Of a stretch of DNA of 64,000 bases, positions 11,652-22,613 are shown one piece after another. The stretch covers positions 11,904,001 through 11,968,000 of the forward strand of contig JBHGNT010000013.1 in the NCBI GenBank assembly GCA_043228905.1, read 5' to 3'. Numbering within the stretch: position 1 is the first letter of the stretch; each line of letters begins with the position of its first letter. A program made the translations under genes and the position numbers. The notes under the pieces were generated by a model. That model made no database searches and was not told the origin of the DNA. It saw only the letters and a list, made by a program, of their open reading frames with translations. This DNA comes from Azolla caroliniana. Lineage: Eukaryota; Polypodiophyta.

Positions 11652-13837
11652 TTAAAAATCCGAGGATTCGCCTCCAAGGCTATCTCGGTTCCTTTCATGA
11701 TTAGCTCGAACCGTTAGGAATTGAACGAATCTTTTACTATCAAGACTCTTGACGCGCGCGAAGGCTGCTCCATTATTGAACACCTTGGTCTCCATCCGGG
11801 ACGATGTTATATATGGTTGTCCTAGGATGACGGGATGTGAAGCCGAGTCTTGCACGAAGAAGTGTTGATCAATCTCTACATCCCCGATCGTGACCTTAAC
11901 GTTGGGGCAAGCTCCGTACAAGTCCTCCGTAGCCTTCGTCGCCGCTCGAATCTTCCTTTCTTATAGAACTCGGTCGACATGAGGTTAATCTCAGAGCCAT
12001 GGTCAATCAAAGCGACCACGGTCTCTTTCTTCTCCCCGATCTTCACCGGTGTCTCTGTTGTCGCTCTTGCCCAATGAGGCCGCGAGTAATGGCTATCCGC
12101 CACCACTTCTTCTTCTTCCTCCTCTTCCGATCTTGCCATGGTTATGGCACTTGTTTTGACCTCCTCTTCATCAGATTGTTGTCGCTTCCTCTTAATAAGG
12201 TCCACGATAGTATCATGGAACTCCTTCTTCGCGATCCCAAGTAGCTCTCTCAAGGTAAGGTCGACATGACTATCTAAAACCTTCTCCTCAAGGACCTTCC
12301 GCAAGTTAGTTGTTTGTTCTATGTCCGACCTTAGCTTGTAAGTCGGTGCCGCTCGTTCTTTTCCTTTCTTCGTTGATTCTTCGACTTCCATCCGAGCAGG
12401 TTGGCTCGATCCACCGGGCTTCATGTTTGTTTCACCAATCTCTTTTCTTGGGATAGGTTGGGGTGGCCCTTCTTTACCTCCGTTCCTCGTGTTAGGTCGC
12501 TTTGATGTGCCATCTTCTTCACCAGTTCTCTTCCTCTTCTCTTCGACAAGGGCTTCATAGGTGTCACACACAACCTCCGCAAAGCTTGTGTTTTCATCGA
12601 TTGGATCTGACCATCCAGTTGCTCATCGCACGTTTCGGTCAGCAAGTTTTAGATCCTCCGAATCGATTTTGCCTTTTTCTTCGCACTCGAAAACCGTTGG
12701 CCAAAACCCAGCTCCTGGCTTGATCATTTTAAGATTCTCTTTTCCAACTCATATCCCAGCCGAAGCGGCATAGTGCATAGCCTCCACATGCCTTGCATCT
12801 TCTTCTTCTACAATCTTTTTCAGCCCACCTCTTCCGAAGTTCACTCGTAGTGGCTTCCGGGTCTCGCTTGAGTGAATCATGTTGCCGTCCAAATAGACGA
12901 CATTCTTGCGGATTGCATCTTGCAAGTCAGCACATTCCCTTCGTGAGTGTTCAAAGCTATCACACCACACACATCTATACGCATCTTTTCCCTTGGGCCC
13001 GCGTCGACCTAAGTTGGCTAGCGATACCGCTTCAAACTTCTTGGAGAGCTCTTCGATTATAGACTCCTCCATTGCTTTCTTGTCGAAATTGTTGATCGGC
13101 TTACCAGGCTCAATCGTCGTAGGTGCCTTCTTCCACAATTGTGGATTCTCGACCTCAGCTTCCTCTTGCCATTGTCGCCGCTTATCAAAACGGCTACAAG
13201 CCTTCTTCACCGCCGCCCAGTCCGCTACCAAACCATTTGGTTGTGTTTCATCCTCCAAGAAACTACCCAATTCTCGCCGATCTTTCGCATCCATTGCCTT
13301 TAGGAATAGCAAGACTTTATCTCCGTCGAGAACTCGTTGCTCGACACTCGGAAGTCGATGGTACTTCTGGTCGAATTCGGCATAAATTCCCGATGCACAC
13401 AGATTCTTCCCTTTCTTCTCGATCCAATTCATTAACGCATGCCGAGTCATCCGCGATGCGTCTTCAAGCATGTATTCAGTGAGAAGAGCCCTTTCGAACT
13501 CCGCCCAAGTTGCATGCTCGTTTTGGATCTCCATCACGCGCTCACGGATCCCGGGTTCTACCACTCGCTTAAAGCTTGAAATTTGTTTTGGATCATGGAC
13601 ATCTCTTTGTTGCATCTCATTCCGGTAGGTAGCAAGGAAATTTGTGATGTTCTTCCCACCAAATCTTCCAACTGTCTCCACAGTTCGGTCAACAGCTTTG
13701 TCGACTAAAGCCTCCCGATCTCTCTCTTTCAGCATGAATTCGACGACGGACACCATGCCTTTCGCCAATTCTTCTCCTTGAGTTCCACTTGTCGAAGCCA
13801 TCTTCGTACTTGATATCCTCCTACTGCCTCGCTTCAC
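11652..13837 (-). pseudogene. Element B gag and DHGSE-type protease
   Basis: Gag runs from ATG near 13837 or 13801 (MASTSGTQGEE) with a capsid-like region and a CCHC knuckle, CVWCDSFEHSRREC. A stop at 12749 (Cys codon in element G) is followed in the same frame by 12571-11876, which carries the protease start VALIDHGSEINLMS. A deletion near 11950 shifts the frame. The protease end (VTIGDVEIDQHFFVQD, HPVILGQPYI) then runs to SSDF and TAA at 11652-11654. The active-site triad reads Asp-His-Gly instead of Asp-Thr/Ser-Gly. Confidence 0.85.
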
Positions 13838-13853
13838 GTCGGGTTCACCAAAG
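13835..13853 (-). promoter_or_regulatory. Element B primer binding site
   Basis: Directly inside the 5' LTR, the minus strand reads TTGGTGAACCCGACGTGAA. The same 19 bases occupy the same place in element G. It begins with TGG as expected for pairing with a tRNA CCA end. I could not assign the tRNA from memory. Confidence 0.7.
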
Positions 13854-13854
13854 A

Positions 13855-15115
13855 TGTCGCGAAAATATGACGAGGATACGCGAACTTTGAGGCAGGACCC
13901 CGAGGCCTCCGACCAGAAGATATCAGATTCGTATGATTATATTAAACAATTAATGCAAAATGATAAAGATTCACAAATTTCATTAATAAAGGGAAAGAAA
14001 GATTACAATCAATCCGAAGATTGGGATTACAAAAGTTTTATCTTATGGAGATGATTAAAATAATAGATTAGAGGAAATAAGAGATTATGATTCTTGAGTG
14101 TTATAGCTTTGATGAGGAATTTTGGATTTTGAGAGATTGCTTCCGTATGGAAATTATGGTTTACTTGAGAGATAGCTTCCGTCGGGAAGATTAGGGTTAT
14201 TGGCTTCGATAATATAAGAGAGCTCCCAAAGAAAAGAAAAGAAAATTAAGATAACCTGGAGAGTCCTCGGGTAGAAAAAAAATAAAAAATAAAAAATGGA
14301 ATAAATATCGAGTTCTCTCTTCATCATAGCCTTTTCACTTTTTGTTGCATGGCCTCTACTTTTAGTTGCCTAGCTTTTTCTTTTGGTTGCATGTGACTGT
14401 CCACATGACCTTTACTTTTTCCATGCACTCCCTTATTTAGTTGCTTGCGTCCACATGGCCTTTACTTTAGTTCTCTTCACTTTACTTTAGTTTGTTGCAT
14501 GATCCAATCTTTCGTCCGTCCGTGTCCAAAATCGTCCGGTAGCCGGTTCCATTTTGCTTGCCGGTCGGTTCCGGTTCCGATTTTGCTTGCCGGTCGGTTC
14601 CGGTTCCGGTTTGCTTGCCGGTTCCGGTTCCGGTTTGCTTGCCGGCCGGTTCCAGTTTGCTTGCCGGTTCCGGTTCCGGTTTGCTTGCCGATTCCGGTTC
14701 CGGTTTTGCTTACCGGCCGGTTTCCGGTTTTGCTTGCCGGCCGGTTTCCGGTTTCCATACCCGTTCCGGTTCCGGTTTTGCTTACCGGCCCGTTTCCGGT
14801 TTTAGGGATTTTGGCCACCATCATCAATCAAGACAAAGTGGCCATAGTTCTCTCAGCACTAATAAAAAATGAGGGAGCTCAAGGTGTTTATATAGCCAGG
14901 GCCTTAACTTTCCTATCTATGTGGGATAGTTCTAATTTCTCTATCTAATTAAACTTCATTTTCCCATAACTTGATATGTATTTCTCCATTTTGTATATAG
15001 TAAAATACATTTTGAAGCTCTTGAGTATATCCATCTTTCTATAGTAAGCTACTAATCTAATCTATAATAATTATTTCATTATTTTTTTACATAGTGTGTG
15101 AAGATTCACACGACA
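13855..15115 (-). mobile_element. Element B 5' LTR, full length (1,261 bp)
   Basis: It begins (plus strand) TGTCGCGAAAATATGACG and ends ATTCACACGACA, giving TGTCG/CGACA tips. Outside the minisatellite it differs from the 3' LTR at scattered positions only. U3 starts with a short inverted repeat (TGTGTGAAGATTCACACG). It is followed at 15116 by TCGT and the continuation of element A integrase. Confidence 0.9.
14545..14805. repeat. Minisatellite in element B 5' LTR, about 9 units
   Basis: Same unit as in the 3' LTR, with about 9 copies against about 19, a difference of about 240 bp. First and last units match between the LTRs, so the change is internal. Confidence 0.93.
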
Positions 15116-15216
15116 TCGTCATTGGCTTCCATCCTGTTTTAACGTCGGAGATCAGGTATGACTACTACGACGACACATCAAGACTACTCGCGCATGTGAG
15201 AAGTTGGATTATCGGC
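15116..15216 (+). pseudogene. Element A integrase C-terminal tail
   Basis: After removal of element B this joins 6992 without loss: VYTDR then HWLPSCFNVGDQV (stop) LLRRHIKTTRACEKLDYRR. The GDQVWLLRR-NIKT block is typical just before the chromodomain in plant gypsy elements. Sequence ends abruptly at GATCGGC (15216), where an inverted piece of a second A copy starts, so any chromodomain is missing. Confidence 0.85.
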
Positions 15217-15690
15217 GATCGGCAAAATTGTTTAGTAATGGAGATTCTTTTTCTAACTGCGGAGCGAACCATGCCAACGCTAAGCCACTTAACAACATGC
15301 CTACTAAACCCACTCGTGATGCATAGGTGGGATATCGGGAAGGATGCATTTGAATAACTAGTCGTACTTGATTATGGAACCCTCTAAACTGCGATCGCAT
15401 TCCATCGAATTTCATGGGAAGGCCGATCTTGGGTTCTTTATGAATCCCTTGTTTTCGGGTCCTTATTGTTGCATCGCTACGATGGTTGCTTCGAGTTGTT
15501 GCACACACAATGCAAGTTCCCCATGTTGTTGTTGCGTTTGCTGCTTTTCTAAGAAGATTTGTTGAAGATCCCCCAACAACCGTTGATTTTCTTGTTCCAA
15601 AGCAAGGAACTTCTCTTTCTAGCATTGCAACTCCGAGAAAACATATTGATATTCTTGAGCGCTAACAGTGGCCATGGGATGAGAGGGAAG
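15217..15690 (-). pseudogene. Element A' gag, 5' part, inverted
   Basis: The minus strand reads the same gag as element A, from an ATG near 15675 (MATVSAQEYQ) through EKESPLLNNF, where it breaks at 15217. Stops and frameshifts are present (for example a TAG after the second ELQC block). It is fused head to tail-inverted with element A integrase and has no downstream pol. Confidence 0.85.
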
Positions 15691-15749
15691 AGGAATAAGA
15701 GATTAGTATGAAGGGAGGGAGACAGAAGAGGACCAAAATCAGTTCAAAT

Positions 15750-16182
15750 TGTTAGGATCAGTACTAAGACAGAGAAGGAATTAGTACTAAAAGATGAGGA
15801 TTAGTACTAAGAGAGACGTAGAACTCTCGAGAGAAGGAAAGAGTGAGCGAGAGAGAGAGATAGAGTGAGAGAAAGGGTGTGAGAGAATGATGATAAATGA
15901 TATATATTATGTGAAGAGAGTATGCAATAGTAGCTAGGAGGCTTAAGATTGGCGTTGAACCAATTTGGTTCGAAATAATGCCTTGTGCCTCCTTTTATAG
16001 TGTTCTTAGGAGTACTCCTGTAGTTTCTAGAATGTTCCAAAGAAATATGGAATATACATCAATTTTCTATAATAAAACATAATGAAAATAATATTCTATA
16101 TATTATAATGTATGGTCTAATGGTCAAGAGCTTGACCCATGTAGCATAAGGTCATGGGTTCGAGTCTTGTCATATCATGACA
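15750..16182 (-). mobile_element. Element A' LTR, inverted
   Basis: 433 bp, tips TGTTAG (plus-strand left) and CATGACA (right). It is the inverted counterpart of 1900-2334. Near the right end the plus strand reads GGTCTAATGGTCAAGAGC and later GGGTTCGAGTCTTGTC, like the A and B boxes of a tRNA gene. The right flank CTTAG lies in copia D, whereas element A's left flank lies in a LINE. Confidence 0.88.
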
Positions 16183-16907
16183 CTTAGATCCTTCATTTCG
16201 AATGATGTCGCAAGCTGAGACTTTACTCGGACGATTTCTTTGAGGTCGGCACCGGCAATGATTAAATCATCAACATATAGCAGTATGCTAATTTGGCCGG
16301 TTTGACTCGGCCAAATGAACAATGAAGAGTTCGATTTTGATGGAGCAAACCCCATCCTACGCAACCGTTGCGTTATCTTCGCGTTCCAGGCACACGGGGC
16401 TTGGTTGAGTCCATACAATGACTTCTGTGATCGGCAAACTGCTGAGGTGTTTCATTCAGATAGAAATCTGAGGGGTTGTACCATGTACACTTGTTCCTCA
16501 AGATCGCCTTGTAGGAACACGTTCATTACATCCGTTTGATGTAAGTGACACCCCATTGCCGCTGCTACCGTCATCAATACACAAACATTTGTCATCTTCG
16601 TGACTGGCCTGAAGGTCTCATCGTAGGAAATGCCATGTTTTTGCATGTAGCCCTTCACCACTAATCGGGCCTTATATCGGTTGACCAAGCCGTCGGCATT
16701 GTACTTGACCTTGTACACTCACCTACATCTGATTGGCTTCACACCCTTGGGGGCGTCAAACAGGTCCCATGTCTCGTTCTCCGTTAGTGCGCGCATCTCT
16801 TCCTCCATAGCGGCACGCCAATTCGCGTCCTTCGCAACCATTTCTGCGTAGCACTCTGGCTCACGCACATTTGCCACATTCGCCAAATATACATAATGAT
16901 GCACCAT
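16183..16907 (-). pseudogene. Copia D reverse transcriptase, N-terminal two thirds
   Basis: Reading minus: WRAAMEEEMRALTENETWDL, RYKARLVVKGYMQKHGISYD, the TDVMNVFLQGDLEEQVYM block, YGLNQAPCAW, and the catalytic LLYVDDLIIAGAD. The frame breaks near 16720 and 16435 and ends at FEMKDL, where the A' LTR interrupts it. The RNase H half is not found on the other side of element A. Confidence 0.88.
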
Positions 16908-18090
16908 ATAATCATTATACTCGTACCAAACTACAAGATTCTTCTGGTGGGTGGATCAAGTATGTTCTGGTTCGCCAATTTTGTGGCCCTCTCGGCCGAC
17001 TTCGACCTTGTTTTCGGAGGTCCCTCCTTGCTTCTAGCCGTTTCGGATTCACTTCGATCCGACGTTTCGTCTGCTGTGCCATACTCTGGCACCTTCATCT
17101 TCCCCTCCTCCTTGTGCGTAAACCGTCTCCTAGGTTTCTGGCGCGGGGTTTGCACGACCGAGTCTCCACTGTTCGCCAGCTCATCATCTGACTCGTCAAT
17201 CCGACTCAGTCGCTCATTTGGCCCACTTAGCCAAAATGAGATCGGACTCTCTTCTAGAGTTCTGACTTCTTCTTCCACTAAGGGCATCTCGGCCTCACTG
17301 GCCTCATCCCCAGAATTTGGAATGGAGTGGATGGGAGTTGGAGGTGAAGATAAGTACCATGAAGCCAACTCGTCGAAAATTACATCTTGGCTTACTTGGG
17401 ACCTCTTTCATTCGGGGGTTATAACACTTATAACCCTTCTTCTCATCCAAGTAGCCGATGAGAATGCAGTTCTTGGCTTTCGCGTCTAACTTCTTCCGCT
17501 TCTCTTTTGGCACATGCACATACACAATGCTACCGAAAACCCTCAAGTGTGCCAAATTCGGTTTCTTTCCGAAATACAGCTCGTGTGGTGACATTCCTCC
17601 ATTGCAAAAGTCTGATTTTGCAAGTATACTACCATCCTGATGGCTTTAACCCAGTAAAACTTCGGCATATGCTTCTCTTCAAGCATTTCCCTAACCGCTT
17701 CTTCGATCGTCCGATTCTTCCTTTCGGCCACGCCTTTCTGCTACGACGTGTATTTGTAGGAGAATTCATGTCGAATTACCTCCTTTCGTAGGTAGCTAGA
17801 GAACTAGTTAGAAAAGTACTCTTTCCCGCTATCAGACCTTAGGCACTTGATTTCTTAGTCTGTATACCATTGCGCAAGGATTTTCACCTTCAAGAAGCAG
17901 GAGAATACTTCGCTTTTCTTCTCGATCAAACACATCCAAGTGTGCCGAGTGTAGTCAACGATGAAGGTTACAAAGTAACGTCTTCCATAGACTCACGTTT
18001 TGCACCGGTCCCCATACATCCGAATGGATCAAATTGAGCTTGTTTTAGCTCTGATTTCTTTCCTTTGGGAACAAAAGTCAGTGATGTTTC
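16908..18090 (-). pseudogene. Copia D integrase and hinge
   Basis: 17731-17304 carries AERKNRTIEEAVREMLEEK, MSPHELYFGKKPNLAHLRVF, the GSIVYVHVPKEKRKKLD block and ILIGYLDEKKGYKCYNP, the end of copia integrase. 18090-17740 retains a degraded catalytic core. 17368-16931 is an acidic hinge (EEVRTLEESPISFW, RSESETARSKEGPP). Stops and frameshifts are many. Confidence 0.82.
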
Positions 18091-19643
18091 CCTAATTGGT
18101 AGGCTTCGCGGACTTGGTCCTATCAGCCACTGAATTTTTGCAGGCAAAAAATGATGTTTTTGTCTGCATCTCTCGAAGCCGTGAGAAATTAACGTGGTAG
18201 AACCGCTTGTGCCACAAGTCAATACTCGGTTTGACTTTCTGCCCTTTCGTGAACATAGCGCTGCCTACGTCGTTGGTCTCGAGGATGAACATCCTTCCTT
18301 CTCAGCGGCCTTGCGTGATTATCTTGCCTTCTTCTTTGATGAAGAACCCGAAATGAGTAAATCAAACTTGCATGCCCTGATCGACAATCTGTCCGACCGA
18401 CACCAAATTCTTGGTGATTGTGGGCACATGCAAGAGATTCCTCATGATTCCCTTTTGGCCGACATGGCTCAGAGGCACATTTCCTATGTGTTCAATAGGG
18501 TGAGGGGTGTCACCGCTAGTTTTGATGACTCCCGACTGCTCAGGTTTTTCCAGAGTCAAGAACCACTCCTTGTGATTCATCATGTGGTTCGACGCACCCA
18601 AGTCCATATAACACACCTCATTTGACCTTGAGGTGTTCACCACCATTGAGTTAGCTTTGTGCTTCATCACAAAGGTTGGGCCCGCTTCGGCTCGCCCTGA
18701 GCCTTCGGCGTAGTGCGATCTTTGACGCCTATCCACGTCTCCTCGGCTCGATCCGGCCTTGTCCGAATCGGCTTGCTTTTTCCAATGCTCGCTCTCTCTA
18801 TGGCCCTTCCGACCACAGTACCAACAATCCATTGTGGCCTATCCTTGCCGACTTCTAGCGCCGCCCTGAGTCCCCCTACCTGTGGAGGTTCCAGAATTGT
18901 TGTCGGCATTTCGATTATGCCTCGAGTTCTACTCTTGTCGGCCGGCCACCTTCATTGTGCGCTGACTTGGCTTGTCCACCATGACCATAGGGCCGATCAG
19001 CCTCCGTGTACGTACTCGTTGACGCACCCGAATGTTTTTCTTCCTTCGTGTAGACCGCCGTTCGGAATGCTCGAAACTTTGACGCCCACCATATGAGAAA
19101 AACCTGCACCATTTCTTCCTCGATGTTCACGTTGATAGAGGCGAGGGAGTCGTAGATCTTTTTGATCTTGGCGGTGTAGTCAGCCACTGACATCTCTCTT
19201 TGTCAGAAATTGGTCAAATCCTATCTGCGTTGAAGCTTTCTGGCTCTGGTGCTCGTGGTGAAAATCTTTTTTAGATTTCCCCAAGCATCCTTCGATGTCC
19301 TGACATACCTAATGTAGCTCAAATGTTGATCGCTCACACAGGAAGCAAAGCAGAAGAGAACTGTGCTTAGCGCTTGTTCCCAGGCCGGGAAATCTCATTG
19401 TGTCTACTCGGGTGCTGCATCATTAGCTCCTTCTAGATAACTCCAGTAACCGTGCTTGAGCAGGTACTGGTGTATCTTGTACGACCAAGATGCGTAGTTG
19501 GTCCTATCGAGCTTCTTGGTTGAAAGCGAGCTTCCCATTCCTCTATCCATGTTCCTATCTTTTCTTTTCTGAAAATGAGAAAACGTTTCTCTGTCTTGTT
19601 CGCTTGCTTTTCTGTCGTCTGCAAAGGATTTTCAACCCTCGCA
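18091..19643 (-). pseudogene. Copia D gag, zinc knuckle and protease
   Basis: In order on the minus strand: a gag core (MSVADYTAKIKKIYDSLASI) at 19193-18915; a zinc knuckle CWYCGRKGHRESEHW (last Cys replaced) near 18830; a protease site YMDLGASNHMMNHKEW, where the usual DSGAS reads DLGAS; and a GAG-pre-integrase motif (DLWHKRFYHVNFSRLREM). The gag N-terminus (19640-19200) has several stops. It is a dead element. Confidence 0.82.
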
Positions 19644-19644
19644 T

Positions 19645-19690
19645 TCTGATACCATGTGAAAGAATACGTGTGCCAAAAGTGTGTGCGATA
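19645..19690 (-). mobile_element. Copia D primer binding site and LTR remnant
   Basis: The minus strand shows TGGTATCAGAATG, the usual copia primer binding site complementary to initiator tRNA-Met (19642-19654). The 36 bases outside it (CACACGTATTCTTTCACA at the end) are all that remains of the D 5' LTR before copia E begins at 19691. Confidence 0.75.
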
Positions 19691-20232
19691 TGTTGGGAAA
19701 CAGGTCCCTCCGAATGGGATCCGGGTGAGAACTGGACGATTCGGGTCAGACAAGCTGAAGGAAAGGACCGGACCGGATGGATCTGGATGATATCCGAAAA
19801 CCTGATCGGATGGATCCGATTGGTATTTGGTCAGACATTAGTTTATGTATATGTTCCGATGTGACTGTTTCAGGTCATATTTGTAAATAGCCCCAAAGTT
19901 ATATATGTATAGATATAACTAGGGCAACACTGTTTTGTGTTGTTGTTAATATAGTGAACTTGTATAGAGAGAGAGAGAGAGATTTTTGTTGTAACGTCCT
20001 GTTGGCGAAGATATAGACCTAGAGGTCGTTGCTTTTGAGTCTCATTCTGTTGTACCCCTTCTCTCATAGTGATAGTTGGAGTTTGTGGGCTCCCGTGATT
20101 TTTCCCAATTAGGGTTTTCCACGTTAACATATGGTGTCATCTCTTCTATCCTGTTGAGTGCATTGCTATTTTCTGTTTATTTCTTCTATCGTTTGTTTGA
20201 GACTCGGTTGTGGCCGAGCACTATTACTATCA
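19691..20232 (+). mobile_element. Copia E 5' LTR
   Basis: It starts TGTTGGGAAACAGGTCCCTC and ends near CTATTACTATCA. The same start is seen in the I LTR (37232) and the fragment at 54928. A transcription-start-like region GATATAACTAGGGC and a (GA)n run lie inside. The PBS-like TGGTATCTGAGAATGG follows at 20236. The LTR sits inside the old copia D LTR. Confidence 0.8.
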
Positions 20233-20247
20233 ATCTGGTATCTGAGA

Positions 20248-21413
20248 ATGGAAGATCCATTCGGTGGCATGTTCAAGCTCATCGACTCCAACTACCTAGT
20301 TTGGAAGCCGAAGATGAGGGACATGTTAGTGGTCAATGATCTCTGGCTGCCAAAGCACAATTTGGAGACAAAAGACTGGACAAGATAGATAACACAACTT
20401 GGGAGGTGATGCATATGAAAAAGATAACATACATAAGATGCTTCATTGACATGAGCCTGTGCAACAACTTCAACGAAGAAAGTAAGGCTCATGTGCTCCG
20501 GGAGAAAATCACTACCATGCTAGAGAGTAAAAACACTATGAATCGGGTCTCAATATTCCGGAAGTTAGTGAGACTCTAACACCAAGATGGATCCAGTATG
20601 GAGGAGCACATGAATGCCTTTTAGGGGTTGATAAACCAAACAACCTCATTGGATGTACCTCTGGCCGACGAGGTACTCATGTTGCTGCTGCTCAGTTCCC
20701 TCCCGGATAGTTGAGAGATGCTAGTTGTCACCTTGGGCAACGTAGGGACGGAAGGAAAACATCTATCCCTAGCAAGTGTAAAATCAAGCCTATTGGATGA
20801 AGAAGCTCGTCGGAAGGACTGGGACTCTAGAACCGATCCGAAGGCCTTCGTTACAGAAGATCACTATAACCAGGGAAGAGGCCTGAATTGGAGTCCCTAG
20901 AACCGGGACAAATCGGGGACGAGGTCTAAGTGAAGGGGTAGGCCCACCTGCTTCTACTATGGGAAGCCGGTTGACTTCCAAAAGAATTGCCGACAATTCT
21001 AGAAAGCCAAAGGGGGGAGCCAACGGTTCAGAACCGAAGAGGACTTTGGAGTGAAGAGGGACGTCGACAATCGTGACAAGTGAGCAAGAACGACTGCTCA
21101 TCACCGAGGAAAATGAGCTGCACCTTGTCAGCGACGAGATGACATGGGTGGTCGATTCCGGAGCGTCGTTCCATCTAACCCCTGACCAGAAGTGCCTCAC
21201 ATCCTACAAAGTCGGAGATCACGGCTGTGTGAAGATGGGAAATGAACGTGCATGCTAGATTGTTGGCATAGGAGACGTGTGTTTGACAACGTCAACCGGG
21301 TGCAAGCTTCGATTGAAAGATGTCTGACACGTTTCGGAGGTTCGGTTGAACATGATATCAGCCAGACAACTAGATGATGACGACTACACAGGTAGCATCC
21401 GGAACTGAGTCAT
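20248..21413 (+). pseudogene. Copia E gag-protease remnant
   Basis: ATG at 20248 begins MEDPFGGMFKLIDSNYLVW, a copia gag start. TAG at 20386 and at least five more stops follow. Downstream, 20718-20900 aligns with gag of element J (LASVKSSLLDEEARRKDW), and the protease VVDSGASFHLTPDQKC is intact at about 21150-21195. It stops at GSIRN-TGA-VI, where the F LTR is joined. No integrase or RT remains. Confidence 0.82.
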
Positions 21414-21801
21414 TGTAAAAAGTACCGTGCGGAAGCAAGTATGAAGACCAAACAGAAGGAAGGAAACTTAGGATTAATGGAGAGCTTGAGCTTACACGGT
21501 ATACGCAGGAGAGAGAGAGAGAGAGAGAGCACAAGAATTATATTCAACAATAATACTCAGTCTGTACATAAGACGTGCTCAGTGAACACTTTTATACAAG
21601 TCCTAGAAGGATTGACCGAAGTACTGACAGTACTTCAATGCTCATCAAGAGCTCCTACACTAACTCCCAAATATATTCCTCACGGAATATCTTTCCTAAC
21701 GACCTCCCGGTTTACGCACTCGGCCTAACCGATCGGTCCCAACCGATCCGGTCCTTGGCTTCTTCAGCCGATCCGGCCGATGTTGAGCTTGTCTCTCAAC
21801 A
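21414..21801 (-). mobile_element. Copia F 3' LTR
   Basis: 388 bp. On the minus strand it starts TGTTGAGAGACAAGCTC at 21801 and ends GCACGGTACTTTTTACA at 21414. The end matches that of the S LTR (61362-61782), and the start matches 1-177. The purine tract GAGCTTGAGGGGGAG lies just outside at 21802-21816. A (GA)n run at 21511-21530 precedes R-U5. Confidence 0.82.
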
Positions 21802-22161
21802 CTCCCCCTCAAGCTCAACTCGAGGCTCTTCGGGATCCTCGGGCTCACAGCTCCGGTTCCTCCTGGCTTCACGCCTCGCTCGCGCTCCTCGACTTGTTCG
21901 ACTCCGCGTGCTTCGACCCTTCCGGTCGGCTTGTCTGCTCATGCGGCCCTTATCAGCTCTTCTGCTGTTGCGGTGTTGACGCTTCTCCTGCTGCCTTTTC
22001 TTCCACTTGGCCCTCCGTTGATTCAGCGTATCTGAATCAAACATCCGAACCGACTCGGCTACTTCTGATCGGTTTTCGCTCTCGTCCGAGTTGGCTGTCT
22101 CCAACTCGTCTTTGGTCTTCTCGTCCTCGATTGTGTCATCTCCCCCATGCGTGGTTGGCAT
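21796..22161 (-). CDS. Extra ORF between pol and 3' LTR of copia F
   Basis: A frame of 121 codons lies between the pol stop and the LTR. The first half is acidic (DDTIEDEKTKDELETANSDE); the second half is strongly basic and arginine-rich (WKKRQQEKRQHRNSRRADKG, RSTRSRTSRGARARREARR). The ORF stops inside the first bases of the LTR. Elements I and J lack such an ORF. It resembles no domain I know. It could encode a nucleic-acid-binding accessory protein or be a chance frame in GC-rich sequence. It has no promoter of its own that I can see. Confidence 0.4.
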   Translation of the reverse strand: MPTTHGGDDTIEDEKTKDELETANSDESENRSEVAESVRMFDSDTLNQRRAKWKKRQQEKRQHRNSRRADKGRMSRQADRKGRSTRSRTSRGARARREARRNRSCEPEDPEEPRVELEGEC

Positions 22162-22305
22162 CGGCTCTCTCCTTCAGCTGCTCCCCTTCTATCTGCTTTC
22201 GGACTTTTCCGTGGGTCCGCCCTCGGCTTCTTCAGCCGATCCAAACTCGAACTCGATAACCGAGTCAACCGACTCAGACTCGGTGTCGCGGTCTCCGCTC
22301 CTTTC

Positions 22306-22613
22306 CTATTGCCTTGCTTGGTCGTTTGGGACTATTCTCCCCCTCAAGTATGGCACGTCGAGGTGACGCAACCCGAGCGCACCTGAGAATTGCCGCAACT
22401 TGTCTAGACCAAGCGGCTTTGTGAAGATGTCAGTTGTCTGCCGATCCGTCGGCACGTAGTGAAGTTCGATTTCACCAGAGAGGACACGCTCATGGACGAA
22501 ATGGTAGTGCACCTCAATGTGCTTGGTCCGTGCGTGGAAAACGGGGTTCTTCGCGAGCTGGATGCTGCTGAGGTTGTCGCAGTAGATCGTCGTCGGATCT
22601 GACACCTCCACGT
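22306..22613 (-). pseudogene. Copia F RNase H C-terminal fragment
   Basis: The 101-residue frame shows the copia RNase H end: TTIYCDNLSSIQLAKNPVFH, RTKHIEVHYHFVHERVLSG and DIFTKPLGLDKLRQF, then LRHLDVPYLRG before the stop. The N-terminal part is cut at VSDPT by element G's LTR (22614). Confidence 0.88.

Noticed and set aside
9839-13482. Many plus-strand frames opposite element B
   Set aside because: Antisense shadows of gag and pol; no recognisable domains.
15100-15120. 5-bp TSD ATCGT for element B
   Set aside because: The right side reads CGACATCGT, which supports TCGT with TG...CA ends; five bases would require a lost A, so only four are claimed.
21796-22161. Considered as an envelope-like gene of copia F
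   Set aside because: No signal peptide, transmembrane helix or coiled coil; kept only as an unexplained ORF.
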